Source: Gemmatimonadota bacterium
GTDB taxonomy: Bacteria > Gemmatimonadota > Gemmatimonadetes > Gemmatimonadales > GWC2-71-9
DNA: 21,063 nt
Direction: 5' to 3'
Assembly: GCA_027294815.1 (NCBI GenBank)
Contig: JAPULP010000343.1
Location: 1 to 21,063, forward strand
Numbering within the stretch: the stretch's first letter is position 1; each line of letters opens with the position of its first letter. Position numbers and translations under genes: made by a program. This document shows, piece by piece, positions 14,355 through 21,063 of the stretch. The notes below the pieces were generated by a model. That model saw only the letters and a list, made by a program, of their open reading frames with translations, searched no databases and was not told the origin of the DNA.

Positions 14355-15629
14355 ATGACGTCATCGCAAAACGATCGCGAACGAGTCAGTACGAACATCA
14401 TCGTCGAGAATCAGTTCGAGACGGCCGCCAACCTGATTGGGTTGGACCCCTCCATGCAGCTCTTGCTGAAGACACCGTTCCGTACCGTGTCCGTCGAGGT
14501 CGCGATCCGCATGGATGACGGCCGTCTGGAGGTGTTCAACGGTTACCGCGTACAGCACAATGGCGCCCGGGGCCCGTGCAAGGGCGGGGTGCGATACCAC
14601 CCCGAGGCGGACGAACAGGAGATCATAGGTTTAGCCACCACGATGACATGGAAGACCGCCCTGCTCGACATTCCGTTTGGTGGCGCCAAGGGCGGCGTGC
14701 AAGTCAAGGCGCGCGATCTCTCCAAGCGCGAGCTGGAGGCCATTACACGGCAATTCACGCGACGCATCGCGCTGCTGCTGGGTCCCTATCGCGACATCCC
14801 CGCACCCGACATGAATACCAACCAGCAAACCATGGCGTGGATGTTGGATGAGTACTCGGCCAAGTACGGCTATACTCCCGCCGCGGTCACCGGCAAACCC
14901 GTTGCACTGGGCGGCTCCCTGGGTCGTGAGGAAGCAACCGGGCGTGGTGTCATGCTTATCATGAAGAATTATTCACGCGACTTCGGGATCCCGATCAAAG
15001 ATGCACGCGTGGTGATTCAAGGCTTCGGGAACGTGGGAGCGCATCTTGCGCTGTTCCTTCACGAGCTGGGCGCCAAGATCGTGGCGGCCTCCGACGTATA
15101 CGGCGGCCTGCACAACGAAGACGGCCTCGACATCCCGGCGTTGTTCGAACACACGTACAAGCAGCACAAACCCGTTGCCGAGTTCGACGGTGGCGACAAA
15201 CTGATCAACCCCGACGATGTCATCTGGAATATTCCTTGCGAATGGCTCGTTCCAGCCGCCCTGGGCAGCGTCATTACGAAGGAAAAGAATGCCAACACCA
15301 TCGACTGCAAGGTGGTCGTCGAAGCGGCCAATAGTCCGATCACACCAATCGGCGATAAAATTCTCGAAGCGCGCAACATCCAGGTGCTACCCGATTTTCT
15401 CGTAAACGCGGGCGGCGTAGTGGTGAGCTACTTCGAGTGGACGCAGAACTTACAACAAGAGCCGTGGACCCTCGAGCAGGTCAATTCCGGACTGGAACGG
15501 AAGATGAATACAGCGTACGAAGTAGTTCGTGATTTGGCCGACGACAAAGGCGTCCCGTGGAGAACGGCGGCCTTGGCGATCGCGTTGCAGCGGGTGGCCG
15601 ACGCAGAGGCATTACGCGGCGGCCGTTGA
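14355..15629 (+). CDS. gdhA: Glutamate dehydrogenase (Glu/Leu/Phe/Val family)
   Basis: A 424-residue hexameric-type glutamate dehydrogenase linking glutamate to 2-oxoglutarate and ammonia. Conserved parts are the substrate-binding GARGPCKGGVRYHP (Lys76), Lys100 in TMTWKTAL, the catalytic Lys112 in PFGGAKGGV, Asp152 in PAPDMNTN, and the dinucleotide-binding VVIQGFGNVGAHLA. VEAANSPITPIGDKIL and LPDFLVNAGGVVVSYFEW mark the C-terminal half. The start is supported by AGGAAG at 14344-14349, five bases upstream. Length suits the NAD-linked class II group, but coenzyme cannot be fixed by eye. It may be transcribed with the TPR gene. Its stop lies nine bases from that of the convergent PorV-like gene. 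Confidence 0.93.
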   Translation: MTSSQNDRERVSTNIIVENQFETAANLIGLDPSMQLLLKTPFRTVSVEVAIRMDDGRLEVFNGYRVQHNGARGPCKGGVRYHPEADEQEIIGLATTMTWKTALLDIPFGGAKGGVQVKARDLSKRELEAITRQFTRRIALLLGPYRDIPAPDMNTNQQTMAWMLDEYSAKYGYTPAAVTGKPVALGGSLGREEATGRGVMLIMKNYSRDFGIPIKDARVVIQGFGNVGAHLALFLHELGAKIVAASDVYGGLHNEDGLDIPALFEHTYKQHKPVAEFDGGDKLINPDDVIWNIPCEWLVPAALGSVITKEKNANTIDCKVVVEAANSPITPIGDKILEARNIQVLPDFLVNAGGVVVSYFEWTQNLQQEPWTLEQVNSGLERKMNTAYEVVRDLADDKGVPWRTAALAIALQRVADAEALRGGR

Positions 15630-15637
15630 GCGGTCGG

Positions 15638-16576
15638 CTAAATCGCGATACGTAAGCCGATGCGGCGTGACGGATCGTTGAAGAGGTCATTCGGATCGTA
15701 CGCGAAGTCGATATCCATCGCTCCAAGCTCGAGTGACGCACCGTAGGTCACCCCGGCTCGTGTGGTAGGCTCCTGCCGCGTGCCGTACCCAAACCGCCCC
15801 ACCACACCGACCCCACTCACCACGATCCCTCCCTCTCCACCAAATACGAATCGCTGCTTCCGTCCTGCCAGCCACTGCCACTCGATGGTCGACAACAGTC
15901 GAAACGTGCCCTGGGGATCGACATAGTTCATCGTGAATCCAAAACGAGTCATGCGCGACATGCGGAGGCTTGAGGTGTTCGACCAGTTGCCGCCAATGTT
16001 CTGCACCGAGAAGCCGATCGCCATGATGTCGAAGAAGGCGATTGCCATACCGATATCCGCGCTGTACCCGGTTTCCGATACGCCGTCGATTTCCCGACTC
16101 ACCCATTTCCCCGAGCCGCCGATCGCGATGAGCCCGAACCGGTACACGAGAGACCCCACCGCCAGAAGCTCGCCGGCGTCGACGGGAGTCCCCGCCGGAG
16201 TGGTAAAACCACCCGTCGGACCCGGTGAGTTGTCAAAATCGAAGTAGTTGACGCCAAACCCGAGATCGAACTGCCGCAACCGCCAACCGATCGCTGCCGT
16301 CGACAACTCGCCGGCAAACGGACCCGATTGCAACGCGCCCTCCACTGCTACGTGGCGAATGGTCGCCAATCCCGCCGGGTTGAAAAAGATCGCGCCAGCG
16401 CTTCCCACGAGCGCAACTCCCGCCCCATTGAATCCGGCAGACCGAATCGACGCCGGAAACTGCAACACGACTGGCTCTTGCAGGTTGACCGCTTGAGCAA
16501 TGGCCGCGGCTGGTACACCCAGCAGGTGAACAAGACATGTCACCACACCGAATGCCACACTTCTCTTGCTCCTCAT
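15638..16576 (-). CDS. PorV/PorQ-like outer-membrane beta-barrel protein
   Basis: A 312-residue exported protein. Residues 1-29 are a Sec signal (MRSKRSVAFGVVTCLVHLLG then VPAAAIAQA). The mature start SIRSAGFNGAGVALVGSAGA followed by IFFNPAGLA is the hallmark of PorV/PorQ and UPF0164/FadL-like barrels, and the remainder alternates short strands rich in Gly and aromatic residues, ending in an outer-membrane-type last strand (RRIGLRIAI). PorV and relatives serve as barrels or shuttle proteins of type IX secretion in Bacteroidetes, but such proteins also occur without it. Its start overlaps the stop of the upstream metallopeptidase gene by four bases (ATGA), so the two are probably one unit. Whether it handles that lipoprotein at the outer membrane is inference. 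Confidence 0.8.
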   Translation of the reverse strand: MRSKRSVAFGVVTCLVHLLGVPAAAIAQAVNLQEPVVLQFPASIRSAGFNGAGVALVGSAGAIFFNPAGLATIRHVAVEGALQSGPFAGELSTAAIGWRLRQFDLGFGVNYFDFDNSPGPTGGFTTPAGTPVDAGELLAVGSLVYRFGLIAIGGSGKWVSREIDGVSETGYSADIGMAIAFFDIMAIGFSVQNIGGNWSNTSSLRMSRMTRFGFTMNYVDPQGTFRLLSTIEWQWLAGRKQRFVFGGEGGIVVSGVGVVGRFGYGTRQEPTTRAGVTYGASLELGAMDIDFAYDPNDLFNDPSRRIGLRIAI

Positions 16577-18756
16577 CGAATCCTCACCACAGTCAGTCGC
16601 GGCACGGCATTCACCAAAGCCTGGCCCGATGGCTGGGTAAACATCACCGTGAAACCAGGGTCGTTCGGCGGTTGGACGACCTCGTAGTAATCTCCCGATC
16701 CCGCTCGCAGGACACCCGAGCGATCGAATCCCGTTGGCGTCAATGACCGCGGAACGATGGGATACGCCCGCGGAAACCGATCCTCGAGCTGCTCGTTGAA
16801 ACCCCCGAAGGTGGTACGAAAACTCCAGATTTTGTATCGCAACCTATCGGGCTTCGCCGCGTCGGCAAGAATAGAGTCCGGAAGGTCTGAAACCCAATTG
16901 GCCAGGAACCACTCCGTAAGCAGCTGCTCAAATGCGGCACCCGTGACGGCCTCCACGTTGTTCGAACCCGTCAACCGCGTCTCCGACATCCGACGCACCA
17001 CGTCCTCGCCGTATTGATCCACGACCCACCGTAGGAACAGCCAGCCCGCACCACGTTCCTCCCGCGTACCTGTGCCCTCCTCCGCGATCACGAACACCGA
17101 CGCCGGGTCGAAGAGGTAGTCGTACGCGTTGATCAGATTCCCGACGGCAAAACGCTGGAAGCGGGCCTCATCTCCCAGCTCGTTGAAGTGGAGCGCCGCT
17201 AATTCTTCCGACAAGTGTGACAATCCCTCATTCAACCACAAAGCCTCCGCCGTCCCCGCGCGGAGAATGACGTGTTGGTGGAAGCTGATCATGTGCTGGA
17301 ACTCGTGGATGAACGTTGCGCCCACTTGTCGGCGTACCTGATCGACGCTGAATTCACAAGAGAATTCACCCTGCGGATCGGGCACGATCGAGTAGAATAC
17401 CTCCGCCTGGTTGGACCGTGGGTCGCTCGCGCTCCCCGGGTTGATGTCGAGCGCGAGAAAGAAGCCCGCGATGAACGACACGTTACAAGACGACGCCTCC
17501 GTCAGTTGATTCACGACGGGCGTGAGGAGAATAGCCACGCGGCCGTCCCCATCAATATCCGACTCGGCCCCAAACGCGCGCGTTCCAACGCTGTATAAGT
17601 CGGTGTCGAACGTCTCGCCGAGTTCTTCAAACTCCTCCTGGTCGAGCCCGCCGGAGGGCGCTGCGAGATCCTGATAGATCACAGCGTGTTCCCCCACGTA
17701 CATCGCTTTTCCGCGCACGGTGGCGAACTCGCCGGAGCAACTCGTATTTGCACACACTCGGAACACGCGCTCCACGCCGGGTTTGATGATGCCCGCCGCC
17801 GGCGCTTCGCGAATGGTCGTTCCGCCGGATGGCGGAAGCATGCCCCATTCCCGCTCCAACTCCCGGAGCGTGTGATGAAACCGATCGGCGAGAGAAAGCC
17901 CGCGCCCTGTTGCGGGGTCATCGCTTGGCGCAGTGGGCGGAGCGGCCCCGGTTCCGCGCAGCCGGTACGCCGCCGAATCTCCGGGAAGGCCCGATGCAGA
18001 CTGTGCGGCCACAAGGTACTCCGCACCACCCGGACCCGCCGCGGGGAACGCCGCGCATCCCGCGAGCGCGGCGGGAGACAGGGACAGATACTCACCGACT
18101 TGGAGGGCGATCGTGCCGGCCCCGCCCGTGAAATCACCGAATACCGGATCCGAGCTCGCGGTTCCCACAACAGCCCGGATCGCCACCTGACCCGTTGTGA
18201 GGCATGCGGGAATGGCCACGGTGGCGGTACTGCCGTCTCCTGCCACCGAAACCGGCACAACGAGCACGCCACCCACCTGGAATCCGGTCGCCACATCGAG
18301 GTTGCTCCCACTTGCCACCACTTGATCGCCGGCGGCGAATGTTCCAGGCGACACTCCGGTCAGCGAGGGCGTTCTCGTAGCCGTGACCGTGAAATCGGCC
18401 GACCTGGAAGCGTCGGCGGCGAGTTGCGCCCGCACCGTCGTCGTCCCTTCGATCCGGCCGAGTCTGATCTCGACCTCGGCCAAACCCTCTCCGTTCGATA
18501 GCGTGACCGAATCGCTCAACGTTGCCCCCACACCCGGTTCGGAGACGATGGACCACCGCACTGCGGCCCGCACCGACGCGCTCCCGTCTTCGGCTTGAAC
18601 CGTCACACGCAAGGCCACTCGGCTCCCGCCAGGGGCCTGTTGCTGATCGGTATCGGGCACCCGCTCAATCGAGGACGGCGCCAACCCGGCATCGGTGAGG
18701 CATCCGGCAGCCAGCACCAGGGCGACCGGAGCCGCGGGGAACAAACGTCGAATCAT
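16573..18756 (-). CDS. Lipoprotein metallopeptidase with Ig-like domains (M30-like)
   Basis: A 727-residue lipoprotein from the ATG at 18756, chosen over 18771 because AAGGA lies five bases upstream and the lipobox spacing is better. The signal ends in LVLAAGC (lipid Cys19). Residues about 45-125 resemble a bacterial Ig-like domain (VALRVTVQAEDGSASVRAAV, TVRAQLAADAS) and about 130-210 an IPT/TIG domain (SLTGVSPGTFAAGDQVVASG). The rest looks like a peptidase: DIDGDGRVAILL (about 400-411), then HEFQHMISFHQH with the HExxH zinc site at 484-488, followed by LWLNEGLSHLSEEL, where the Glu after Asn is a likely third ligand. This order is as in M30/hyicolysin-like enzymes; family assignment is moderate, zinc-peptidase nature good. 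Pairs of Cys (for example CANTSC) suggest disulfides, fitting an extracellular place. Confidence 0.82.
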   Translation of the reverse strand: MIRRLFPAAPVALVLAAGCLTDAGLAPSSIERVPDTDQQQAPGGSRVALRVTVQAEDGSASVRAAVRWSIVSEPGVGATLSDSVTLSNGEGLAEVEIRLGRIEGTTTVRAQLAADASRSADFTVTATRTPSLTGVSPGTFAAGDQVVASGSNLDVATGFQVGGVLVVPVSVAGDGSTATVAIPACLTTGQVAIRAVVGTASSDPVFGDFTGGAGTIALQVGEYLSLSPAALAGCAAFPAAGPGGAEYLVAAQSASGLPGDSAAYRLRGTGAAPPTAPSDDPATGRGLSLADRFHHTLRELEREWGMLPPSGGTTIREAPAAGIIKPGVERVFRVCANTSCSGEFATVRGKAMYVGEHAVIYQDLAAPSGGLDQEEFEELGETFDTDLYSVGTRAFGAESDIDGDGRVAILLTPVVNQLTEASSCNVSFIAGFFLALDINPGSASDPRSNQAEVFYSIVPDPQGEFSCEFSVDQVRRQVGATFIHEFQHMISFHQHVILRAGTAEALWLNEGLSHLSEELAALHFNELGDEARFQRFAVGNLINAYDYLFDPASVFVIAEEGTGTREERGAGWLFLRWVVDQYGEDVVRRMSETRLTGSNNVEAVTGAAFEQLLTEWFLANWVSDLPDSILADAAKPDRLRYKIWSFRTTFGGFNEQLEDRFPRAYPIVPRSLTPTGFDRSGVLRAGSGDYYEVVQPPNDPGFTVMFTQPSGQALVNAVPRLTVVRIR

Positions 18757-18860
18757 CGCTTTCCTTGTCATCGCGCATCACGAGAGGCGCACCCGGTCAT
18801 CGCGGACGGGATGTCGCATAAATGCTTTTGTATCAACAACATACGGTCGCCACCCTTGTT

Positions 18861-18889
18861 TTGACAAGCCGGCCCAGCCTCGGTAGCTT
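18861..18889 (+). promoter_or_regulatory. Sigma70-type promoter for dnaE
   Basis: A consensus -35 TTGACA (18861-18866) is followed after exactly 17 bases by TAGCTT (18884-18889). Transcription would start near 18896, about 70 bases before the dnaE start. Confidence 0.5.
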
Positions 18890-18910
18890 TCGAGCATCGA
18901 GAGCCAGCCG

Positions 18911-18935
18911 ACGGGCACGAATTGTTCGTGCCCGT
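18911..18935 (+). promoter_or_regulatory. Perfect 11-bp stem-loop in the dnaE leader
   Basis: ACGGGCACGAA, a TTG loop and TTCGTGCCCGT form a perfect 11-bp GC-rich stem. It lies downstream of the predicted start site and 32 bases before the dnaE start codon. It is in a divergent region, so a terminator for a gene end is unlikely; an operator, attenuator-like hairpin or mRNA element is possible. The rest of the 211-base gap 18757-18967 shows no gene. Confidence 0.55.
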
Positions 18936-18967
18936 ACTCTTTCCGGCCCCCAACTTCCCATGGCACC

Positions 18968-21063
18968 GTGAGCTTCGTCCACCTCCATACGCATTCCGAA
19001 TACTCGCTACTCGACGGGGCCAACCGGATTCCCGATCTGATCGCGCGGGTACGCGATCTTGGAATGGACAGCCTGGCCGTGACCGATCACGGCAATCTCC
19101 ACGCGGCGTGGACTTTCTACGAACAGGCGAAGGAAGCCAAAATCCGACCCATCTTGGGATTCGAGGCGTATGTCGCATTCGGATCACGCCACGCGCGCGA
19201 ACGCGTCGAGGGTGCGCCGGCCAACTATTCGCATCTCGTTCTGCTCGCGAAAAACAACACGGGATACAAGAACCTCATCAAGTTGTCGTCGATCGGATTC
19301 GTGGAAGGATTCTACCGTCGTCCGCGTATCGACCGGGAGACCCTCGCCCAATATCGCGACGGAATCATCTGCCTCGCCGCTTGTCTTTCCGGAGAGGTCG
19401 CATTGTGGTTACGGAACGGAAATTACGAAGAGGCGAAGCGCTCGGCCGAGTGGTACGCGTCCAACTTCGGGTCCGGCGGGTATTGGCTCGAGGCGCAGGA
19501 CCACACCATCGATGACGAAAAGGTCGTCGCCAACGGTATGTTCGAGCTGGCCCGGGACCTCGGCTTGCCGGTCGTGGCGACGAACGACGCACATTACCTC
19601 CGTCGCGAAGACGCCACGGCCCACGACGTCCTTCTAGCGATCGGCATGGGCAAAGATCTCGACGACCCCAATCGATTCCGCTTCAAAGGTGAAGAGAGCT
19701 ACGTCAAGTCAGAAAAAGAGATGCGCGCGTTGTTTCCGGATCATCCGGACATCATCGATGAGACCCAACGCGTGGCCGATCTCTGCGAGCTCGACTTCGA
19801 GAAGCGGTACTACGTTCCGGAATTCCCACGTCCTAAAGAGTATGCAACCGACAACGATCTTTTGGTCGAACTGGCCACACGCGGCGTAGAACAAAGATAC
19901 GGCAAGCCCCTTTCGAACGAGATCCAGAAGCGGCTGGACTACGAACTTGGCGTGATCACAAAAACCGGATACGCCGGTTACTTACTCATCGTTCAGGATT
20001 TCATCCAGGCCGCGAGAGACCGAGGCATCCCCGTGGGACCCGGGCGCGGGTCGGCCGCCGGTTCGATCGTTTCGTACGGACTCGGCATCACCGATATCGA
20101 CCCCATCGCGTTCGATCTACTCTTCGAGCGGTTCCTCAACCCGGAACGCATATCGATGCCGGATATCGACGTGGACTTTTGCTTCGAGCGTCGCGGTGAG
20201 GTCATCGAGTACGTCCGCGAGCGTTACGGCCGCGACAGCGTCGGGCAGATCATCACGTTCGGAACGCTCAAGGCACGGGCAGCCATCCGTGACGTCGCCC
20301 GCGTGTTGCGGGTGCCACTCGGTGAAACCGACCAGATCGCCAAGCTGATCCCTTCGGGTCCTGCGTATTCGCTGTCCGTGGCCGAGGCGGCCGCGAAGAT
20401 CCCCGAGCTGAAAGAATTGGCACGATCGAACGAAAACATCGCTCGTTTGCTCGACCTGAGCCAACGCGTCGAGGGCCTTTCGCGTCACGCCTCGGTGCAC
20501 GCCGCAGGCGTCGTCATCGCGCCGGGACCTTTGGACGAGTACGTGCCGGTATGCACGCCTCCCCAACAGCGCGGCGCGGCCAAAAAGGGTTCCGCCGAGG
20601 ATTCGATCATCACGCAATACGACATGGTCGCACTCGAGCACGCGGGCATGTTGAAGATCGATTTTCTCGGACTGAAAACCTTGACGGTCATCCACGATAC
20701 CTGTGTCATGGTCGAGCACCGGCACGGCGTGAAAATCGACCTCGACGGACTGGACTTGGATGACCCCGACGTCTACAAGATGCTGCGTGAGGGTCATACG
20801 GCCGGCGTGTTCCAGTTCGAGTCGCCGCTCGGTACCGACATGCTGCGTCAACTCGGCGCCGACCATTTCGACGATCTCGTGGCAACCAACGCGTTGGTGC
20901 GGCCGGGTCCACTCGACTCCGGCATGCACCATGTCTACATAAAACGGAGAAAGGGTCTCGAGTCCGTCACCTACCCACATCCCGAGCTCGAGACGGTACT
21001 CAAACCGACGTACGGGGTCATCGTCTATCAAGAGCAAGTGATGCAGATCGCACATGTGCTCGC
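18968..21063 (+). CDS. dnaE: DNA polymerase III alpha subunit, N-terminal 698 residues
   Basis: The gene begins with GTG at 18968 (VSFVHLHTHSEYSLLDGANR) and is open to the right edge; roughly 40 percent or more of the usual ~1150 residues lie beyond it. No in-frame start exists upstream; the nearby ATG at 18960 is in another frame and stops at once. The PHP domain keeps its metal residues (HLHTH 5-9, VTDHGNL, NDAHYL), so a proofreading or phosphoesterase PHP is possible. The polymerase core follows: VGPGRGSAAGS (356-366), PDIDVDF with the catalytic aspartates (398-404) and KIDFLGLKTL with the third. YGVIVYQEQVMQIA ends the visible part. This is the replicative polymerase. A promoter and a leader hairpin lie upstream. 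Confidence 0.95.
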   Translation, partial: MSFVHLHTHSEYSLLDGANRIPDLIARVRDLGMDSLAVTDHGNLHAAWTFYEQAKEAKIRPILGFEAYVAFGSRHARERVEGAPANYSHLVLLAKNNTGYKNLIKLSSIGFVEGFYRRPRIDRETLAQYRDGIICLAACLSGEVALWLRNGNYEEAKRSAEWYASNFGSGGYWLEAQDHTIDDEKVVANGMFELARDLGLPVVATNDAHYLRREDATAHDVLLAIGMGKDLDDPNRFRFKGEESYVKSEKEMRALFPDHPDIIDETQRVADLCELDFEKRYYVPEFPRPKEYATDNDLLVELATRGVEQRYGKPLSNEIQKRLDYELGVITKTGYAGYLLIVQDFIQAARDRGIPVGPGRGSAAGSIVSYGLGITDIDPIAFDLLFERFLNPERISMPDIDVDFCFERRGEVIEYVRERYGRDSVGQIITFGTLKARAAIRDVARVLRVPLGETDQIAKLIPSGPAYSLSVAEAAAKIPELKELARSNENIARLLDLSQRVEGLSRHASVHAAGVVIAPGPLDEYVPVCTPPQQRGAAKKGSAEDSIITQYDMVALEHAGMLKIDFLGLKTLTVIHDTCVMVEHRHGVKIDLDGLDLDDPDVYKMLREGHTAGVFQFESPLGTDMLRQLGADHFDDLVATNALVRPGPLDSGMHHVYIKRRKGLESVTYPHPELETVLKPTYGVIVYQEQVMQIAHVL

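Noticed and set aside
20117..21055. 312-residue minus-strand frame
   Set aside because: It is antisense to the conserved dnaE polymerase core and has no recognisable motif.
1..21063. Prophage, insertion sequence or defence island
   Set aside because: No transposase, integrase, nuclease or toxin motifs; nearly every frame belongs to metabolic, envelope or replication genes.

Overview
The window is a GC-rich, gene-dense stretch of a Gram-negative bacterial chromosome. The outer-membrane barrel protein, the several lipoproteins with Gram-negative-style signal peptides, and a metallopeptidase lipoprotein with Ig-like N-terminal domains fit a soil or sediment lineage such as Gemmatimonadota. That placement is inference; no rRNA or other marker is present to prove it. 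There is no tRNA, rRNA, CRISPR array, IS element or phage gene.

Layout. 1-877 (minus): a three-gene unit of FmdB-type zinc ribbon, coiled-coil protein and a partial short protein running off the left edge, with a good promoter at 916-943. 1013-1522 (plus): an unrecognised lipoprotein. 1730-3270 (plus): a family 2 glycosyltransferase overlapping a DUF3108-type exported protein. 3310-3531 (minus): a small membrane protein divergent from thiO (3607-4725, glycine oxidase). 4862-11655 (plus): the core of the window, a lipoate/pyruvate dehydrogenase cluster in the order lipA, pdhA (E1 alpha), pdhB (E1 beta), pdhC (E2), lpd (E3), a four-helix membrane protein and lipB. 11725-13083 (minus): an M20 dipeptidase convergent with lipB. 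13163-14302 (plus): a TPR protein. 14355-15629 (plus): glutamate dehydrogenase. 15638-18756 (minus): a two-gene unit of a lipoprotein metallopeptidase (HEFQH) and a PorV-like barrel. 18968 to the right edge (plus): the first 698 residues of the DNA polymerase III alpha subunit.

How the genes work together. LipB puts octanoate on the E2 lipoyl lysine, LipA inserts the two sulfurs, and E1, E2 and E3 then convert pyruvate to acetyl-CoA. All catalytic parts and both steps of lipoyl cofactor assembly sit in one block, with an unknown membrane protein between lpd and lipB. ThiO (amino-acid oxidation for thiazole/thiamine) and glutamate dehydrogenase are metabolically close, but the sequence does not show co-transcription with that block.

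The least explained material is non-coding. Three unrelated short repeats punctuate the lipoate/PDH block: a 9-bp tandem repeat before lipA, a roughly 20-bp direct repeat between pdhC and lpd, and a 24-bp perfect inverted repeat made of 7-bp units that supplies the stop codon of both convergent genes lipB and the M20 peptidase. A perfect 11-bp stem lies in the presumed dnaE leader and a 16-bp perfect palindrome in the peptidase/TPR intergenic region. I did not find a clear new defence or mobile system. The best candidates for something undescribed are the repeats, the membrane protein in the lipoate/PDH operon, the FmdB/coiled-coil/short-protein unit and the secreted protease/barrel pair.
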